Position numbers and translations under genes: made by a program. Shown in pieces: positions 19,733 through 34,864 of a stretch of 64,000 nucleotides of DNA (its first letter is position 1; every line of letters starts with the position of its first letter). This DNA is from Solibacillus isronensis (GTDB lineage: Bacteria > Bacillota > Bacilli > Bacillales_A > Planococcaceae), in contig NZ_FVZN01000014.1 of NCBI RefSeq assembly GCF_900168685.1, positions 124,001 through 188,000 on the forward strand, in the 5' to 3' direction. The notes beneath the pieces were generated by a model. It saw only the letters and a list, made by a program, of their open reading frames with translations, had not been told where the DNA came from and did not search any database.

Positions 19733-21025
19733 ATGGACTCTCAGAAAAAGATCTTTAGTTTGCGCCGGAAGCTCGTATTGTTCGTCGGGATATTAGCGCT
19801 GATTACCTACACTTGCAGTTATGTATTTATCGAATACTTACACCCAATGTTTTTTGAAACGACAAGCACAAGCGCATTTCAGATTATTACCTATTTATTA
19901 GGTATCTTTTGGTCATGTGCATTAGCAGCTGTATTTGGTTTAGTCATTGTCCGCCCGTTACAGCAACTGGAGCGCAGTGCAAACCATGTAGCGGAAGGTA
20001 AAATCGGACAAGTTGTCGAAATGCCAAAAACAAATGATGAAATCCGTTCTGTAGCAGAGGCATTCCAAACAATGGTGATGAATTTACGCAAGATGGTAAA
20101 CGGTATTGAAGACAATTACAAGTCAACCGATGAAACGATTTTGAAGCTATCGGAAGAAAGTATTTCTGTTACGAACAACGCCGAGCAAATCACAAGCAAT
20201 ATTAGTCAAATTTCATTAGGGGCTGAATCTTCGGCAGTTGCCATTCAAGAAACAGTTGAAGCAATTGAAGAAGTTCGTGCATTAGCCGCGGAAGTGAATA
20301 ATAAAGCATTACATACAGCAAGCCGTTCAAAAAATCTTTTAACAAACTTAACATCTACAACGGATTCGATTCATGGTGTTGTCAACAGTATTAAAAAAAT
20401 CGCAACAGACAATGAAAATTCATTAGTAAATATTCGTGAGCTGGAGAAAAATGCCGAGCAGATTGAACGGATTATAAGCTTAGTAGGCGATATCGCAGGA
20501 CAAACAAACTTGCTAGCTTTAAATGCATCAATTGAAGCTGCACGAGCAGGTGAGCACGGGAAAGGCTTTGCGGTTGTTGCAGAGGAAGTCCGTGGTTTGG
20601 CGGATGAAAGTGCAAGCGCTGTGCAGGGGATTACAACATTGATCCATACAATGCAGCAAAATGTTTCAGTTGTAGTAAAACAGATGAAAGAACAAGTATC
20701 ATTTGCGGTAAATGAATCTTCACGTGTTTCTGAAACAACGTCAGCAGTTGAAGGTATGACAAAATCTGTTTATGAAATGGCCGATGATGTTGTCCAAATT
20801 TCAGAATTAGTCGCACAGCAAATGAAGAATATTGAACATACGTCACATCAATCACAGGAAGTGGCGGCAATTGCCGAGCAAACTTCTGCAAGTGCACAGG
20901 AAGTAACATCCGCTTCACTGGAACAGGCCGAAGCGATCAAGCAAGTAGAAGAACTGGCAAGCAATTTAAAACAACAGTCTGCAGAGCTTTATCGAATGAT
21001 TCAACAATTCGACCGCACACAGTAG
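19733..21025 (+). CDS. Methyl-accepting chemotaxis protein
   Basis: 430 aa. Two transmembrane segments (about residues 14-34 and 45-70) with only a very short external loop, then HAMP and a cytoplasmic signalling domain with hairpin tip [23 protein letters not shown]. No periplasmic sensor domain, so it probably senses an internal or membrane signal. Starts one nucleotide after the ywlE stop and is likely co-transcribed with it. Not present at this spot in B. subtilis. Confidence 0.92.
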   Translation: MDSQKKIFSLRRKLVLFVGILALITYTCSYVFIEYLHPMFFETTSTSAFQIITYLLGIFWSCALAAVFGLVIVRPLQQLERSANHVAEGKIGQVVEMPKTNDEIRSVAEAFQTMVMNLRKMVNGIEDNYKSTDETILKLSEESISVTNNAEQITSNISQISLGAESSAVAIQETVEAIEEVRALAAEVNNKALHTASRSKNLLTNLTSTTDSIHGVVNSIKKIATDNENSLVNIRELEKNAEQIERIISLVGDIAGQTNLLALNASIEAARAGEHGKGFAVVAEEVRGLADESASAVQGITTLIHTMQQNVSVVVKQMKEQVSFAVNESSRVSETTSAVEGMTKSVYEMADDVVQISELVAQQMKNIEHTSHQSQEVAAIAEQTSASAQEVTSASLEQAEAIKQVEELASNLKQQSAELYRMIQQFDRTQ

Positions 21026-21034
21026 TTTTTAAAT

Positions 21035-21077
21035 ACCTGATGGATAAACGGGCATGTTTATCTGTTGGGTGTTTTTT
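21035..21077 (+). terminator. Terminator after the chemoreceptor gene
   Basis: GATAAAC (21043-21049) pairs with GTTTATC (21056-21062) inside a longer imperfect stem, followed by six T. Confidence 0.8.
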
Positions 21078-21111
21078 ATTTGGGGGAACAGGAGCACATT
21101 TGAATAAAGTT

Positions 21112-21283
21112 TTCTAATATAAAGGGGAGATTGTCTAATAACCGCGGTAAAGTTCTAATAAAATGTCGAACTTCTAATATATTGGGTGATTGTTCTAAAA
21201 TCCATCTCAGATTTTCCAATAAAGGTTATAAAAGCTCAAATAACTGCAATTGATCTTCTAATATCCGAAGCAAATGTTCTAAT
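21112..21283 (-). repeat. 21-bp-period array B, core ATTAGAA on the minus strand
   Basis: Plus-strand TTCTAAT or a close variant at 21112, 21133, 21153, 21172, 21193, 21214, 21235 (weak), 21256 and 21277: spacing 21, 20, 19, 21, 21, 21, 21, 21. Same core as array A but in the opposite orientation. Starts about 35 bp after a terminator and fills the gap before the cytochrome gene. Confidence 0.88.
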
Positions 21284-21381
21284 AAGCATGCTAAGCTTTC
21301 ACCCCCGAACTCGTTTCAAAAACAATAAGACTGGGTATGGTACACTATTGTTTACAATAATTAGTCCTGGGGGGATTTATA

Positions 21382-21750
21382 TTGAACAAGATGAAGTACT
21401 GGTTACTGATGGGTGTAGTCGTAGCGGGTCTGGCTGGATGTGGAGACGCAGAGGATGCAACTACGACAGATTCTGTTGACTCAACACCAGCCGAATCCAC
21501 TGAATCATCAGGAGGAACGGACTCAGCGGAAACGACAGATGTCTCTGCAGGTGAAAAAGTGGCAAATGCCAGCTGTGTAGGGTGTCATGGTGGAGATTTA
21601 ACGGGAGCAATGGGACCGGACTTAACGACAACTTCTTTATCAAAAGAAGAAATTGTTGATGTACTAGTCAATGGTAAAGGCGCAATGCCACCGGGTACGG
21701 CAGATGGTGAAGAAGAAGCGGTAGCCGAATATATTTTATCATTACAATAA
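21382..21750 (+). CDS. cccB: Lipoprotein cytochrome c (c551/CccB-like)
   Basis: 122 aa. Lipobox LAGC follows a short hydrophobic signal, then a Ser/Thr/Asp-rich linker, then one haem-binding CVGCH and a distal Met in GAMPPG. A membrane-anchored, small electron carrier on the outer face. TTG start behind GGGGGG; ATG 21391 is an alternative. CccB assignment rests on size and layout. Confidence 0.88.
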   Translation: MNKMKYWLLMGVVVAGLAGCGDAEDATTTDSVDSTPAESTESSGGTDSAETTDVSAGEKVANASCVGCHGGDLTGAMGPDLTTTSLSKEEIVDVLVNGKGAMPPGTADGEEEAVAEYILSLQ

Positions 21751-21758
21751 CTGTTAAA

Positions 21759-21788
21759 GACCTGCTCCTAATCTGAGCGGTCTTTTTT
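21759..21788 (+). terminator. Cytochrome gene terminator
   Basis: GACCTGCTC (21759-21767) pairs with GAGCGGTC (21775-21782), then six T. Confidence 0.85.
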
Positions 21789-22030
21789 ATTGAAAAAAGC
21801 ATATTTAACTTAACAAAGTCATGTAAAGCTGAACATTCACGTATTTAATAATAGAAATACAAGAGAATATCACCAAAATGTTAACGATTAGGTGCGTTTA
21901 CTTACTTAATATTCGTCTTTATACATATATTTTGAAAGTTATTCTTAAAAGTCGTGTTATTCTTCCGGAATAAATGGTACACTGATGGTGAATATAATAA
22001 GTAAACAAAATCGAGGCAGGAGGGACCTTC

Positions 22031-22471
22031 ATGAAAATTGCAATTTCTTCAGATCACGGCGGGAATAATTTACGTAAAGAGATTATGTCATTACTTGATG
22101 AAATGTCAATCAGTTATGAAGACTTTGGTCCACAAACGGACGAGTCAGTAGATTACCCGGACTATGCACGTCCAGTAGCTGAGCGAGTAGCTGCAGGGGA
22201 ATTTGACAGAGGGATTTTAATTTGCGGAACAGGCATTGGGATTTCGATTGCTGCAAACAAATTTAAAGGGATTCGCTGTGCACTTGTACATGACGTGTTC
22301 TCGGCAAAAGCAACACGTTGTCACAATGACTCAAACGTTTTAGCAATGGGTGAGCGCGTAATCGGTCCAGGGCTGGCACGCGAGATTGTTGCAACTTGGC
22401 TGGATACACAGTTTGAAGGCGGTCGTCATATTCGCCGTGTTGAAAAGATTACTGAAATCGAAGAAGGGTAA
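22031..22471 (+). CDS. rpiB: Ribose-5-phosphate isomerase B
   Basis: 146 aa. Interconverts ribose 5-phosphate and ribulose 5-phosphate. Family motifs SSDHGG near the start, active-site Cys in LICGTGIG and HNDSNVLAMG. ATG behind GGAGGGA. 14 nt upstream of ywlG, so probably one transcript, as in B. subtilis (ywlF-ywlG). Confidence 0.95.
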   Translation: MKIAISSDHGGNNLRKEIMSLLDEMSISYEDFGPQTDESVDYPDYARPVAERVAAGEFDRGILICGTGIGISIAANKFKGIRCALVHDVFSAKATRCHNDSNVLAMGERVIGPGLAREIVATWLDTQFEGGRHIRRVEKITEIEEG

Positions 22472-22485
22472 CAAATGGTGATTCA

Positions 22486-23040
22486 ATGACAAACTTACAC
22501 GATTTGCAAAAAGATTTAGCGCAAGCATTATCCGAATTTGAGCAACAAGTGAAGTTTTCTGAAGGTCAGCTATTTGTCATCGGCTGTTCCACATCGGAAG
22601 TAATGGGTGAGAAGATTGGAACAGCTGGTGCATTCGATGTTGCGGAAGTTCTATACAAAGAATTTTCAATATTCGCGCAAAGACATAAAATTCACTTAGT
22701 TTTCCAAGGCTGCGAGCATATTAACCGAGCTTTAACACTAGAAGCTGCAGCCGCTAAAATATACCATTTAGAACCTGTTTCGGTCATTCCTGTCCGTAAA
22801 GCAGGTGGCTCCATGTCTGCATATGCTTTTACACAAATGGATGAACCTGTAGTTGTGGAAACCATCCAAGCACATTACGGGATTGATATCGGTCAAACAT
22901 TAATCGGCATGCATTTAAAAGCAGTTGCTGTACCTTTACGAACATCTGTTAAGCAATTAGGCAATGCAGTTATTACGTTAGCGACAACACGTCCGAAACT
23001 TATCGGTGGAGAACGTGCGCAATATACCGTAACACCTTAA
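22486..23040 (+). CDS. ywlG: UPF0340 family protein YwlG
   Basis: 184 aa conserved protein of unknown function. Recognised from the family sequence FVIGCSTSEVMGEKIGTAGA and FQGCEHINRALTLE. Located between rpiB and glyA as in Bacillus. No transmembrane or signal segment; cytoplasmic. Confidence 0.9.
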   Translation: MTNLHDLQKDLAQALSEFEQQVKFSEGQLFVIGCSTSEVMGEKIGTAGAFDVAEVLYKEFSIFAQRHKIHLVFQGCEHINRALTLEAAAAKIYHLEPVSVIPVRKAGGSMSAYAFTQMDEPVVVETIQAHYGIDIGQTLIGMHLKAVAVPLRTSVKQLGNAVITLATTRPKLIGGERAQYTVTP

Positions 23041-23106
23041 CGTTACATATATCATTTAACTTGGAAACTCCGAGCGATTCGGAAGTACATTTAGGGGGAT
23101 TTGAAA

Positions 23107-24351
23107 ATGGCATTTGAAAAATTAGCAGGACAAGACAAGGCAATTTTAGACGCAATTTTATTAGAGAAAAAACGTCAAAACACAAACATCGAACTAATCG
23201 CATCAGAAAACTTCGTATCGGAAGCTGTAATGGAAGCACAAGGTTCATATTTAACAAATAAATATGCAGAAGGTTACCCTGGCAAACGCTATTATGGCGG
23301 TTGTGAACACGTGGACGTAGTGGAAAACATTGCGCGTGACCGTGCAAAAGAATTATTCGGTGCAGCATATGTTAACGTACAGCCGCACTCAGGTGCACAA
23401 GCGAACATGGCGGTTTACCATACAATTTTAAAACCGGGTGATACAGTACTTGGTATGAACTTATCACACGGTGGTCACTTAACACATGGTTCACCAGTAA
23501 ACTTCTCAGGTATTCTTTATAATTTCGTAGAGTACGGTGTAACTGAAGATACTAACTTAATAGATTATGAAGATGTTCGCCAAAAAGCATTAGAATCGAA
23601 GCCAAAATTAATCGTTGCTGGTGCATCAGCTTATCCTCGTGCAATCGACTTTGCAAAGTTCCGTGAAATCGCGGATGAAGTTGGCGCATATTTCATGGTT
23701 GATATGGCGCATATTGCCGGCTTAGTAGCAGCAGGCGAGCACCAAAATCCAGTACCGTATGCAGATTTCGTAACGACAACAACTCATAAAACTTTACGCG
23801 GTCCTCGTGGCGGTATGATTTTAACTAATGATGAAAAATGGGAAAAAGAATTAAATAAATCAGTATTCCCTGGTATTCAAGGCGGTCCATTAATGCATGT
23901 CATCGCTGCAAAAGCAGTATCGTTCGGTGAAGCATTACAACCGGAATTTAAAGAATACGCAAAACAAATTAAAGCAAATGCAGCAGCGCTTGCAAAATCT
24001 TTAATGGATGAAGGTGTTGAAATCGTATCAGGCGGTACAGACAACCACTTACTTCTATTAAATGTAAAATCTTTAGGTTTAACAGGTAAAGTAGCTGAGC
24101 ACGTATTGGATGAAGTGGCGATTACAACAAACAAAAACACAATTCCATTCGACACAGAATCACCGTTCGTAACTTCAGGTATCCGTGTAGGTACAGCAGC
24201 TGTAACTTCTCGCGGTTTCAAAGAAGAAGATGTAATAGAAGTAGGTAAAATTATCGCTTCAGTTCTTAAAAACCATGAAGATGCAGCAGTAAAAGAAGAA
24301 GCACGCAAACGTGTTGAAGCTCTTACAGCAAAATATCCTTTATACGCATAA
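23107..24351 (+). CDS. glyA: Serine hydroxymethyltransferase
   Basis: 414 aa PLP enzyme converting serine and tetrahydrofolate to glycine and methylene-THF. Signature [10 protein letters not shown], tetrahydrofolate-site region [14 protein letters not shown] Lys in [18 protein letters not shown] 23107 is preferred over TTG 23101 because GGGGG lies 8 nt upstream of it. Confidence 0.98.
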   Translation: MAFEKLAGQDKAILDAILLEKKRQNTNIELIASENFVSEAVMEAQGSYLTNKYAEGYPGKRYYGGCEHVDVVENIARDRAKELFGAAYVNVQPHSGAQANMAVYHTILKPGDTVLGMNLSHGGHLTHGSPVNFSGILYNFVEYGVTEDTNLIDYEDVRQKALESKPKLIVAGASAYPRAIDFAKFREIADEVGAYFMVDMAHIAGLVAAGEHQNPVPYADFVTTTTHKTLRGPRGGMILTNDEKWEKELNKSVFPGIQGGPLMHVIAAKAVSFGEALQPEFKEYAKQIKANAAALAKSLMDEGVEIVSGGTDNHLLLLNVKSLGLTGKVAEHVLDEVAITTNKNTIPFDTESPFVTSGIRVGTAAVTSRGFKEEDVIEVGKIIASVLKNHEDAAVKEEARKRVEALTAKYPLYA

Positions 24352-24359
24352 TTGAGTTT

Positions 24360-24399
24360 AAGCCTTCTATTTACAATATGTAGATAGAAGGCTTTTTTA
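24360..24399 (+). terminator. glyA terminator
   Basis: Perfect 11-bp stem AAGCCTTCTAT / ATAGAAGGCTT followed by T residues. Confidence 0.92.
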
Positions 24400-24561
24400 T
24401 TGGAAGAAATAACGAATAGATAGGCAACTACAAGCGAATCCTAATTGAAGATATATTTGTTCTATAAAAAAGGCGATTTTTAAAACATTTCCGTCATAGT
24501 TTTCGTTAACTTTATTTTCTGTTATACTGTTTTAGATAAACAACAGTTAGGAGATGTCAAC

Positions 24562-25191
24562 GTGAGTAAAGTATACGTATTTGACCACCCATTAATCCAA
24601 CATAAGTTAACTTATATTCGAGATAAAGAAACAGGTACAAAAGAATTCAGGGAGTTAGTTGATGAAGTAGCAACATTAATGGCTTTTGAAATTACTCGCG
24701 ATTTACCGCTTGAAGAAATTGAAGTGGACACACCTGTTACAAAGGCGAAAGCAAAAGTATTATCAGGGAAGAAAATGGCGATTGTCCCAATTTTACGTGC
24801 GGGTATCGGAATGGTAGATGGCGTATTAAAATTAATTCCTGCTGCAAAAGTAGGGCATATTGGTCTTTACCGTGATCCGGAAACATTAAAACCGGTAGAA
24901 TATTATGCGAAACTTCCAGCAGATGTTGAAGAGCGTGACTTCATTATTGTTGACCCGATGTTAGCAACGGGTGGTTCAGCTGTAGAAGCGATTAATTCAC
25001 TGAAAAAGCGCGGCGCAAAAAGCATTAAGTTTATGTGTCTGATCGCAGCTCCAGAAGGTGTGGAAGAAATTCAAAAAAATCACTCAGACGTAGATATTTA
25101 CATCGCATCTCTAGATGAAAAATTAAATGATCATGGCTATATCGTACCAGGCTTGGGTGATGCCGGGGATCGTTTGTTCGGAACAAAATAA
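24562..25191 (+). CDS. upp: Uracil phosphoribosyltransferase
   Basis: 209 aa. Converts uracil and PRPP to UMP. Seen: PRPP-binding loop [19 protein letters not shown], and C-terminal uracil site [17 protein letters not shown] start behind AGGAG. Own promoter region and terminator. Confidence 0.97.
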   Translation: MSKVYVFDHPLIQHKLTYIRDKETGTKEFRELVDEVATLMAFEITRDLPLEEIEVDTPVTKAKAKVLSGKKMAIVPILRAGIGMVDGVLKLIPAAKVGHIGLYRDPETLKPVEYYAKLPADVEERDFIIVDPMLATGGSAVEAINSLKKRGAKSIKFMCLIAAPEGVEEIQKNHSDVDIYIASLDEKLNDHGYIVPGLGDAGDRLFGTK

Positions 25192-25203
25192 TAAATAAAC
25201 GAG

Positions 25204-25230
25204 ACGTCCGTAAGCAGTTGCGGGCGTTTT
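25204..25230 (+). terminator. upp terminator
   Basis: ACGTCCG (25204-25210) pairs with CGGGCGT (25221-25227) including one G-T, then T residues. Confidence 0.7.
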
Positions 25231-25300
25231 CTATTAATGCGGCAAGTATACTAAACACTTGCAGAGAAAATTAATTATAGATTAGACAAGGAGAAGAATA

Positions 25301-26455
25301 ATGACGAAGAAGTTTAAAGTTATGACGATTTTTGGAACACGTCCGGAAGCAATTAAAATGGCACCTCTTGTGCTGGAACTGGAAAAGCATCCGGAACAAA
25401 TTGAATCGATTGTTACTGTAACAGCCCAGCACCGTCAAATGCTTGACCAAGTGTTGGAAACTTTTGAAATTACACCGGACTATGATTTAAATATTATGAA
25501 AGACCGTCAAACATTAGTAGATGTTGCGACGAATGCACTTTTAGGACTTGATCGAGTAATGAAGGAAGCGAAGCCTGATATCGTGTTAGTACATGGTGAT
25601 ACGGCGACAACTTTTGTTGGTAGTCTGGCGGCTTTCTACAATCAAATTGCAATTGGCCATGTTGAAGCCGGACTTCGTACAGGTCAAAAATATTCACCTT
25701 ATCCTGAAGAGATGAACCGTCAGTTAACAGGTGTAATGGCAGATCTGCATTTTGCACCAACTGAGCAATCTCGTGCAAACCTGTTAAAGGAAAATAAACC
25801 GGCAGAAGCAATTTTTGTAACAGGTAACACGGCAATTGACGCATTAAAAACAACAGTAAGTGACCATTACACACATCCGGTTATTGAAAAAATCGGTTCA
25901 GACCGCATGATTTTACTAACAGCACACCGTCGTGAGAATCTAGGTGAGCCAATGCGTAATATGTTCCGTGCAATTATGCGTCTGTTGAACGAGCATGAGG
26001 ATGTTCAAGTTGTTTACCCGGTGCATATGAATCCTGCAGTTCGAGAAGTAGCCAATGAAATTTTAGGGGACAACCCGCGTGTTCATTTAATTGAACCGTT
26101 GGAAGTATTTGATTTCCACAATTTCGCTGCCCGTTCTTATATGATTTTAACGGATTCTGGCGGTGTCCAAGAAGAAGCACCATCGTTAGGGAAACCGGTG
26201 CTGGTTTTACGTGATACGACAGAGCGTCCAGAAGGGATTGCGGCAGGTACATTGAAACTAGCGGGAACAGATGAAGAAGTTATTTACAAGATGGCAAAAG
26301 AATTATTAATTAATGACGGAGCTTATGAAGCGATGGCACACGCATCGAATCCGTATGGAGATGGATATGCTTCAGAGCGTATTGTGGAAGCATTACTGAA
26401 ATTTGCTCAAAAACAGTTAGTAGAAGAAATTATCGAAAAAGCGGAGACTCGATAA
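25301..26455 (+). CDS. wecB: UDP-N-acetylglucosamine 2-epimerase
   Basis: 384 aa, non-hydrolysing type. Makes UDP-ManNAc from UDP-GlcNAc. Signatures FGTRPEAIKMAPL, HVEAGLRTG, TAHRRENLGEP and the C-terminal site LTDSGGVQEEAPSLGKPVLVLRDTTERPEG. ATG behind AAGGAGAAG. Together with wecC and tagA further on it supplies sugars for cell-wall polymers, probably including the polymer that anchors the SLH protein (inference). Confidence 0.95.
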   Translation: MTKKFKVMTIFGTRPEAIKMAPLVLELEKHPEQIESIVTVTAQHRQMLDQVLETFEITPDYDLNIMKDRQTLVDVATNALLGLDRVMKEAKPDIVLVHGDTATTFVGSLAAFYNQIAIGHVEAGLRTGQKYSPYPEEMNRQLTGVMADLHFAPTEQSRANLLKENKPAEAIFVTGNTAIDALKTTVSDHYTHPVIEKIGSDRMILLTAHRRENLGEPMRNMFRAIMRLLNEHEDVQVVYPVHMNPAVREVANEILGDNPRVHLIEPLEVFDFHNFAARSYMILTDSGGVQEEAPSLGKPVLVLRDTTERPEGIAAGTLKLAGTDEEVIYKMAKELLINDGAYEAMAHASNPYGDGYASERIVEALLKFAQKQLVEEIIEKAETR

Positions 26456-26489
26456 CCAAAAAATTACTGAAATTTACTTAAAAATGAAA

Positions 26490-26526
26490 TTGACAACGGG
26501 AGATAGCATTTATCTCCCGTTGTCAA
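26490..26526. terminator. Perfect 16-bp hairpin after wecB
   Basis: TTGACAACGGGAGATA (26490-26505) and its exact complement (26511-26526) around GCATT. No T tract on the plus strand; the minus-strand side is T-rich (TTTCATTTTT). A terminator of unusual form or a protein site. Confidence 0.6.
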
Positions 26527-26719
26527 GTGTTAAATTCGTTATTATTGCCGAAAAATTTTTTCTTGGATATAAAAAATGAAACGACATGGAAAAAACGCAT
26601 GAAATAGCGAATTTTAGCGTTAGTGAAAAAATGCAAAAAATATTTATGCATAACTATACACAAATTTGTCAACAATTTGACAAGGAATGTATCTATGTGA
26701 AGTTTTTCACCATTACTAA
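26527..26719. other. AT-rich gap, no gene seen
   Basis: Between the wecB hairpin and the atp promoter. Only A/T-rich sequence; no coding signal or strong stem recognised. Confidence 0.5.
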
Positions 26720-26748
26720 TTGACATCAAAAACCCCCTATTGTATGCT
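26720..26748 (+). promoter_or_regulatory. atp operon promoter
   Basis: TTGACA (26720-26725), 17-bp spacer, TATGCT (26743-26748). Confidence 0.8.
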
Positions 26749-26754
26749 TACAAA

Positions 26755-27067
26755 GGGTAAGAATGATAAGAGTTTCGCCTAGTCAAAAGACGTTGAAACG
26801 CTTGTTATATCAAGTTTCTACTAGATTGACAGTTGAAACGAAACTCGTCAATTTGCAACGTTCTATGCGCCTGGATGAAGTCCGTTAAGATTAAGAGACA
26901 ATTAGAAGTATGAAATGAATGTTCACTATGGAATTTTCCTGAGGTGGAAATTATTTACTACTTGTAACGGCCTCTAATTTTGTAGTGCATTTACTACGTT
27001 TTAAATTCATTTAATGGTCGATGAACACTTTCTTTACTCGAAAAAAGTTTCAGGAGATTAACTGCCA
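26755..27067 (+). promoter_or_regulatory. Long structured atp operon leader
   Basis: About 310 nt between promoter and atpI. GAGTTTCG (26770-26777) pairs with CGAAACTC (26839-26846) and encloses CTAGT/ACTAG and CTTG/CAAG stems. A second region has AAATGAAT paired with ATTCATTT. No known class recognised. Confidence 0.5.
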
Positions 27068-27439
27068 ATGCTAAATTTGCATCACGTTTTTGCAATGCAG
27101 AAGAAAGCGTTCTTTTTTTTGCTTGCTGTTTGTGCGTTAGGCTGGGGATTTTCACCATATGATTCTATATTTGCTGGTATAGCCCTAGGTGCGTTCTTTG
27201 GTACGTATAATTTTTGGATTTTACTTCGACGTATGGAAAAATTTGACCGTTCCATTAGTGAAGGGACAAAAGTAGCATCTATCGGTACAGCGCTTCGCTT
27301 TGGATCAGGTGTTGCCGCAGTCGCAATCGCAATATCGTTGCCACAATATTTTCACTTAATAAGCACGGTCATTGGGCTGATGATTCCGTACATCTTTTTA
27401 GTAGTAGAAAGAGTAGTACATCATATAAAAAGCCACTAA
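27068..27439 (+). CDS. atpI: ATP synthase accessory protein I
   Basis: 123 aa with four hydrophobic segments, first gene of the atp operon. AtpI helps c-ring assembly and in some bacilli Mg uptake. Identified by topology and place; primary sequence is poorly conserved in the family. ATG behind CAGGAG. Confidence 0.88.
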   Translation: MLNLHHVFAMQKKAFFFLLAVCALGWGFSPYDSIFAGIALGAFFGTYNFWILLRRMEKFDRSISEGTKVASIGTALRFGSGVAAVAIAISLPQYFHLISTVIGLMIPYIFLVVERVVHHIKSH

Positions 27440-28195
<756 letters not shown>

Positions 28196-28233
28196 TTATA
28201 AGTTTCCGCATTCAATGTAGTGCGGTAATTTGA

Positions 28234-28497
<264 letters not shown>

Positions 28498-28539
28498 TCT
28501 TCATTAAGATTATTAAATCATTAAGATTCTTAAATCCAG

Positions 28540-28573
28540 TGGCGAAGTAGACTTCATTTGAAACCCTTCGCCA
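28540..28573 (+). terminator. Intra-operon hairpin between atpE and atpF
   Basis: TGGCGAAG (28540-28547) pairs perfectly with CTTCGCCA (28566-28573), followed by TTAGTTTTG. May be a partial terminator or mRNA-end stabiliser that favours the high-copy c subunit. Confidence 0.6.
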
Positions 28574-28681
28574 TTAGTTTTGTGTATAAAAGATATACCC
28601 TTTTTATTTAATATTAAATATGAACAAAAAGTATGACAAAATATAGATTTAATTCAAGCTCTTGAAGGGAGTGAAACAATC

Positions 28682-29203
28682 GTGTTTTTAGACTATCTTG
28701 CACTAGGTGCAGGCGCAACTGGACTCAACTTAGGTGATGCAATTGCGACGTTAGTGATTTTCTTAGGTTTAATGGCACTTCTTAAAAAGTTCGCTTGGGG
28801 TCCTTTAATGGGTATCATGCGCGAGCGTGAAGAGCTGGTTGCAAGCGGAATCGATGCAGCTGAAAAAGCTAAAAAAGAAACACAAGCACTATTAGAAGAA
28901 CAAAAGAGCCTTCTTAAGGAAGCTCGCACTGAAGCGCAATCAATTATTGAGAACGCTAAAAAGCAAGGCGAAGCAACTCGCGAAGAAATCGTGGTAACTG
29001 CACGCGCTGAAGCGAACCGTCTAAAAGAATCTGCTGTTCGTGATATCGAAGCAGAAAGAGAAAAAGCAATCGCTGCTGTACGTGAAGAAGTAGTTTCATT
29101 ATCAGTACTTGCTGCGTCTAAAGTTCTTGGGAAAGAAATTTCTGAAGCAGACAATAGCGCACTAATTAAAGAAACGATTGCGAAGGCAGGCGAAGCGAAA
29201 TGA
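28682..29203 (+). CDS. atpF: ATP synthase subunit b
   Basis: 173 aa peripheral stalk. One N-terminal membrane helix (about residues 15-35), then a long alanine/glutamate/lysine-rich coiled coil. GTG start behind GGGAG. The last 4 nt overlap atpH. Confidence 0.95.
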   Translation: MFLDYLALGAGATGLNLGDAIATLVIFLGLMALLKKFAWGPLMGIMREREELVASGIDAAEKAKKETQALLEEQKSLLKEARTEAQSIIENAKKQGEATREEIVVTARAEANRLKESAVRDIEAEREKAIAAVREEVVSLSVLAASKVLGKEISEADNSALIKETIAKAGEAK

Positions 29204-29736
29204 GTCAATCGACTGTAGCAAATCGCTATGCTCAAGCAATTTACGAATTAGCATTAAGCAAAAACCTTCTTGCTGAAGTAGGTGCAGATTTACGTGAGAT
29301 CAAAACAGTAGTAACTACAAACGAAGAGTTTATGGCTTTACTTACTGCTCCGAAAATTTCTACTGACCGAAAGAAAGAGCTTATCGCTCAAATTTTAACG
29401 GGTGCACAGCCAATCGTTGTAAATATGGTTCAATTCTTAATCGAAAAGAAACGTTTAAACGAATTAACAGCTGTAGCAGACCAGTATCAAGCATTATCAG
29501 CTGCCGCTCAAGGCACTGCAGATGCAAAAGTTTACTCAACGCGTGAATTAACGGATGGCGAACGTGCAGAAATTTCTGCTGCTTTCGGCAAGTTAGTCGG
29601 CAAAGGGCAACTTAACATTACAAATATTATCGATGCGTCATTAATTGGTGGCGTACGCGTTCAAATCGGCAACTACATTTTCGACAGCACTGTAGCGTCT
29701 AAGCTAGAGGACTTAAAACGAGTATTAGTTGGCTAA
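29200..29736 (+). CDS. atpH: ATP synthase subunit delta
   Basis: 178 aa F1 stalk connector. N-terminal [10 protein letters not shown] and C-terminal [22 protein letters not shown] are family hallmarks. ATG overlaps the atpF stop, indicating translational coupling. Confidence 0.96.
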   Translation: MSQSTVANRYAQAIYELALSKNLLAEVGADLREIKTVVTTNEEFMALLTAPKISTDRKKELIAQILTGAQPIVVNMVQFLIEKKRLNELTAVADQYQALSAAAQGTADAKVYSTRELTDGERAEISAAFGKLVGKGQLNITNIIDASLIGGVRVQIGNYIFDSTVASKLEDLKRVLVG

Positions 29737-29759
29737 ATCTTAAGAAATGTGAGAGGTGA

Positions 29760-31274
<1,515 letters not shown>

Positions 31275-31284
31275 GAATTGAACG

Positions 31285-31317
31285 GTTTTTCACGCACATA
31301 ACTGTAGCGTGAAAAAC
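31285..31317 (+). other. Intra-operon hairpin between atpA and atpG
   Basis: Perfect 11-bp stem GTTTTTCACGC (31285-31295) / GCGTGAAAAAC (31307-31317). No T tract directly after; possible mRNA processing or stability element. Confidence 0.6.
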
Positions 31318-31349
31318 TGGACAACTCTTTTTTAATAAGAGCTTGATAA

Positions 31350-33695
<2,346 letters not shown>

Positions 33696-33718
33696 TTAGC
33701 TGACGAGGAGGAAAAAAT

Positions 33719-34126
33719 ATGAAGACAGTTACAGTCAATATTGTCACTCCCGACGGCTCAGTATACGATTCAGAAGTAACGATGGTAATCGCTAAAACGA
33801 CTTCAGGTGAAATTGGTGTCTTAGCTGGCCATATTCCTATGGTTGCTCCACTTACAATTGGTTCTGTGAAGCTTAAAAAAGCAGACGGCACTACAGATGT
33901 CGCAGCGGTTAGCGGTGGTTTCATTGAAGTTCGCCCTGAAAAAATTTCGATTTTAGCTCCTTCTGCAGAAGTTGCTTCTACGATCGATGTTGCCCGTGCT
34001 AAAGAAGCTTTAGCTCGTGCTGAAGGTCGCCTTCAAAAGAAACAAGATGACATCGATTTCCAACGCGCGGAATTATCTTTAAAACGTGCGATGAATCGTA
34101 TCAATGTTCATGAGGGTAATATCTAA
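33719..34126 (+). CDS. atpC: ATP synthase subunit epsilon
   Basis: 135 aa. N-terminal beta-sandwich ([26 protein letters not shown]) and C-terminal two-helix regulatory arm. ATG behind GAGGAGG; last gene of the operon. Confidence 0.96.
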   Translation: MKTVTVNIVTPDGSVYDSEVTMVIAKTTSGEIGVLAGHIPMVAPLTIGSVKLKKADGTTDVAAVSGGFIEVRPEKISILAPSAEVASTIDVARAKEALARAEGRLQKKQDDIDFQRAELSLKRAMNRINVHEGNI

Positions 34127-34134
34127 TGTTTAAC

Positions 34135-34166
34135 AAGCGGGCAGATTCTTTCTGCCTGCTTTTTTT
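34135..34166 (+). terminator. atp operon terminator
   Basis: AAGCGGGCAG (34135-34144) pairs with CTGCCTGCTT (34152-34161), then T residues. Confidence 0.9.
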
Positions 34167-34254
34167 ATAGACATGGAAAAGTTATCAGAAGTTAAACAGT
34201 TGGGAACACAAATCGCCATCATTTGGGGTAAGGTGTTTAAAAGGAGCGGGGAAA

Positions 34255-34497
34255 ATGGATTTATATGTCGAGGCTGGCCAACAAGCAATCGTTAATGTGT
34301 TAGCATATATTATATTTATAGGAATTGCCCTTTATGCATTACAAGGACTAAGAATCGAACAATTATTTAAAAAAGGAAAGACTTTTCAAATTCAGCTCTT
34401 TTATATTTTGTCGAGTATTGTTATTGGTTCAATTGTAGCGGATTTCTTTTTAAACTTTTTAAGCTGGTCGCAAACGATTCCCTATATTTTTAGTTAA
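34255..34497 (+). CDS. ywzB: DUF1146 membrane protein, YwzB-like
   Basis: 80 aa with two transmembrane helices (about residues 12-30 and 46-68) around a basic loop FKKGKTFQ. Conserved of unknown function, found after the atp operon in Bacillus as here. ATG behind AGGAGCGGGG. Confidence 0.82.
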   Translation: MDLYVEAGQQAIVNVLAYIIFIGIALYALQGLRIEQLFKKGKTFQIQLFYILSSIVIGSIVADFFLNFLSWSQTIPYIFS

Positions 34498-34735
34498 TAC
34501 AGGAAATAGCTGCGGTTTTATTTCTTGTAAAGGGGAATAAATGTTTGTTTTCCACTACAAGAAATAAAAATTTCCTAGGAAATATTAGAGGTTTGTAAAG
34601 TTACATGATTTGGGTAGTTATTTAAGGAAGATACTTTTATGTGAAAATTTGTCTATTCACACTAAATAGTTGCGCTGCGTATTATAATTTAATAGCCTTT
34701 TTAAACAAATTAGCTTAAAATAGTAATTTGGGTGC

Positions 34736-34764
34736 TTGAATTAGCGCCCTAATAAATGTAGTAT
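34736..34764 (+). promoter_or_regulatory. murA1 promoter
   Basis: TTGAAT (34736-34741), 17-bp spacer, TAGTAT (34759-34764). The rest of the 34498-34864 gap is AT-rich with no gene seen. Confidence 0.65.
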
Positions 34765-34864
34765 ATTTTTGTGTGTAAATTGAGTCAAATGAAGTTTAAA
34801 ATAATTTAAGTTTAATTGAACTTATTCCTTTATTATATGAGAATTGAATTCGGAGGGACGAATT

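Noticed and set aside
26490-26526. Insertion-sequence terminal repeat
   Set aside because: A single compact palindrome with no transposase or partner copy in the window.
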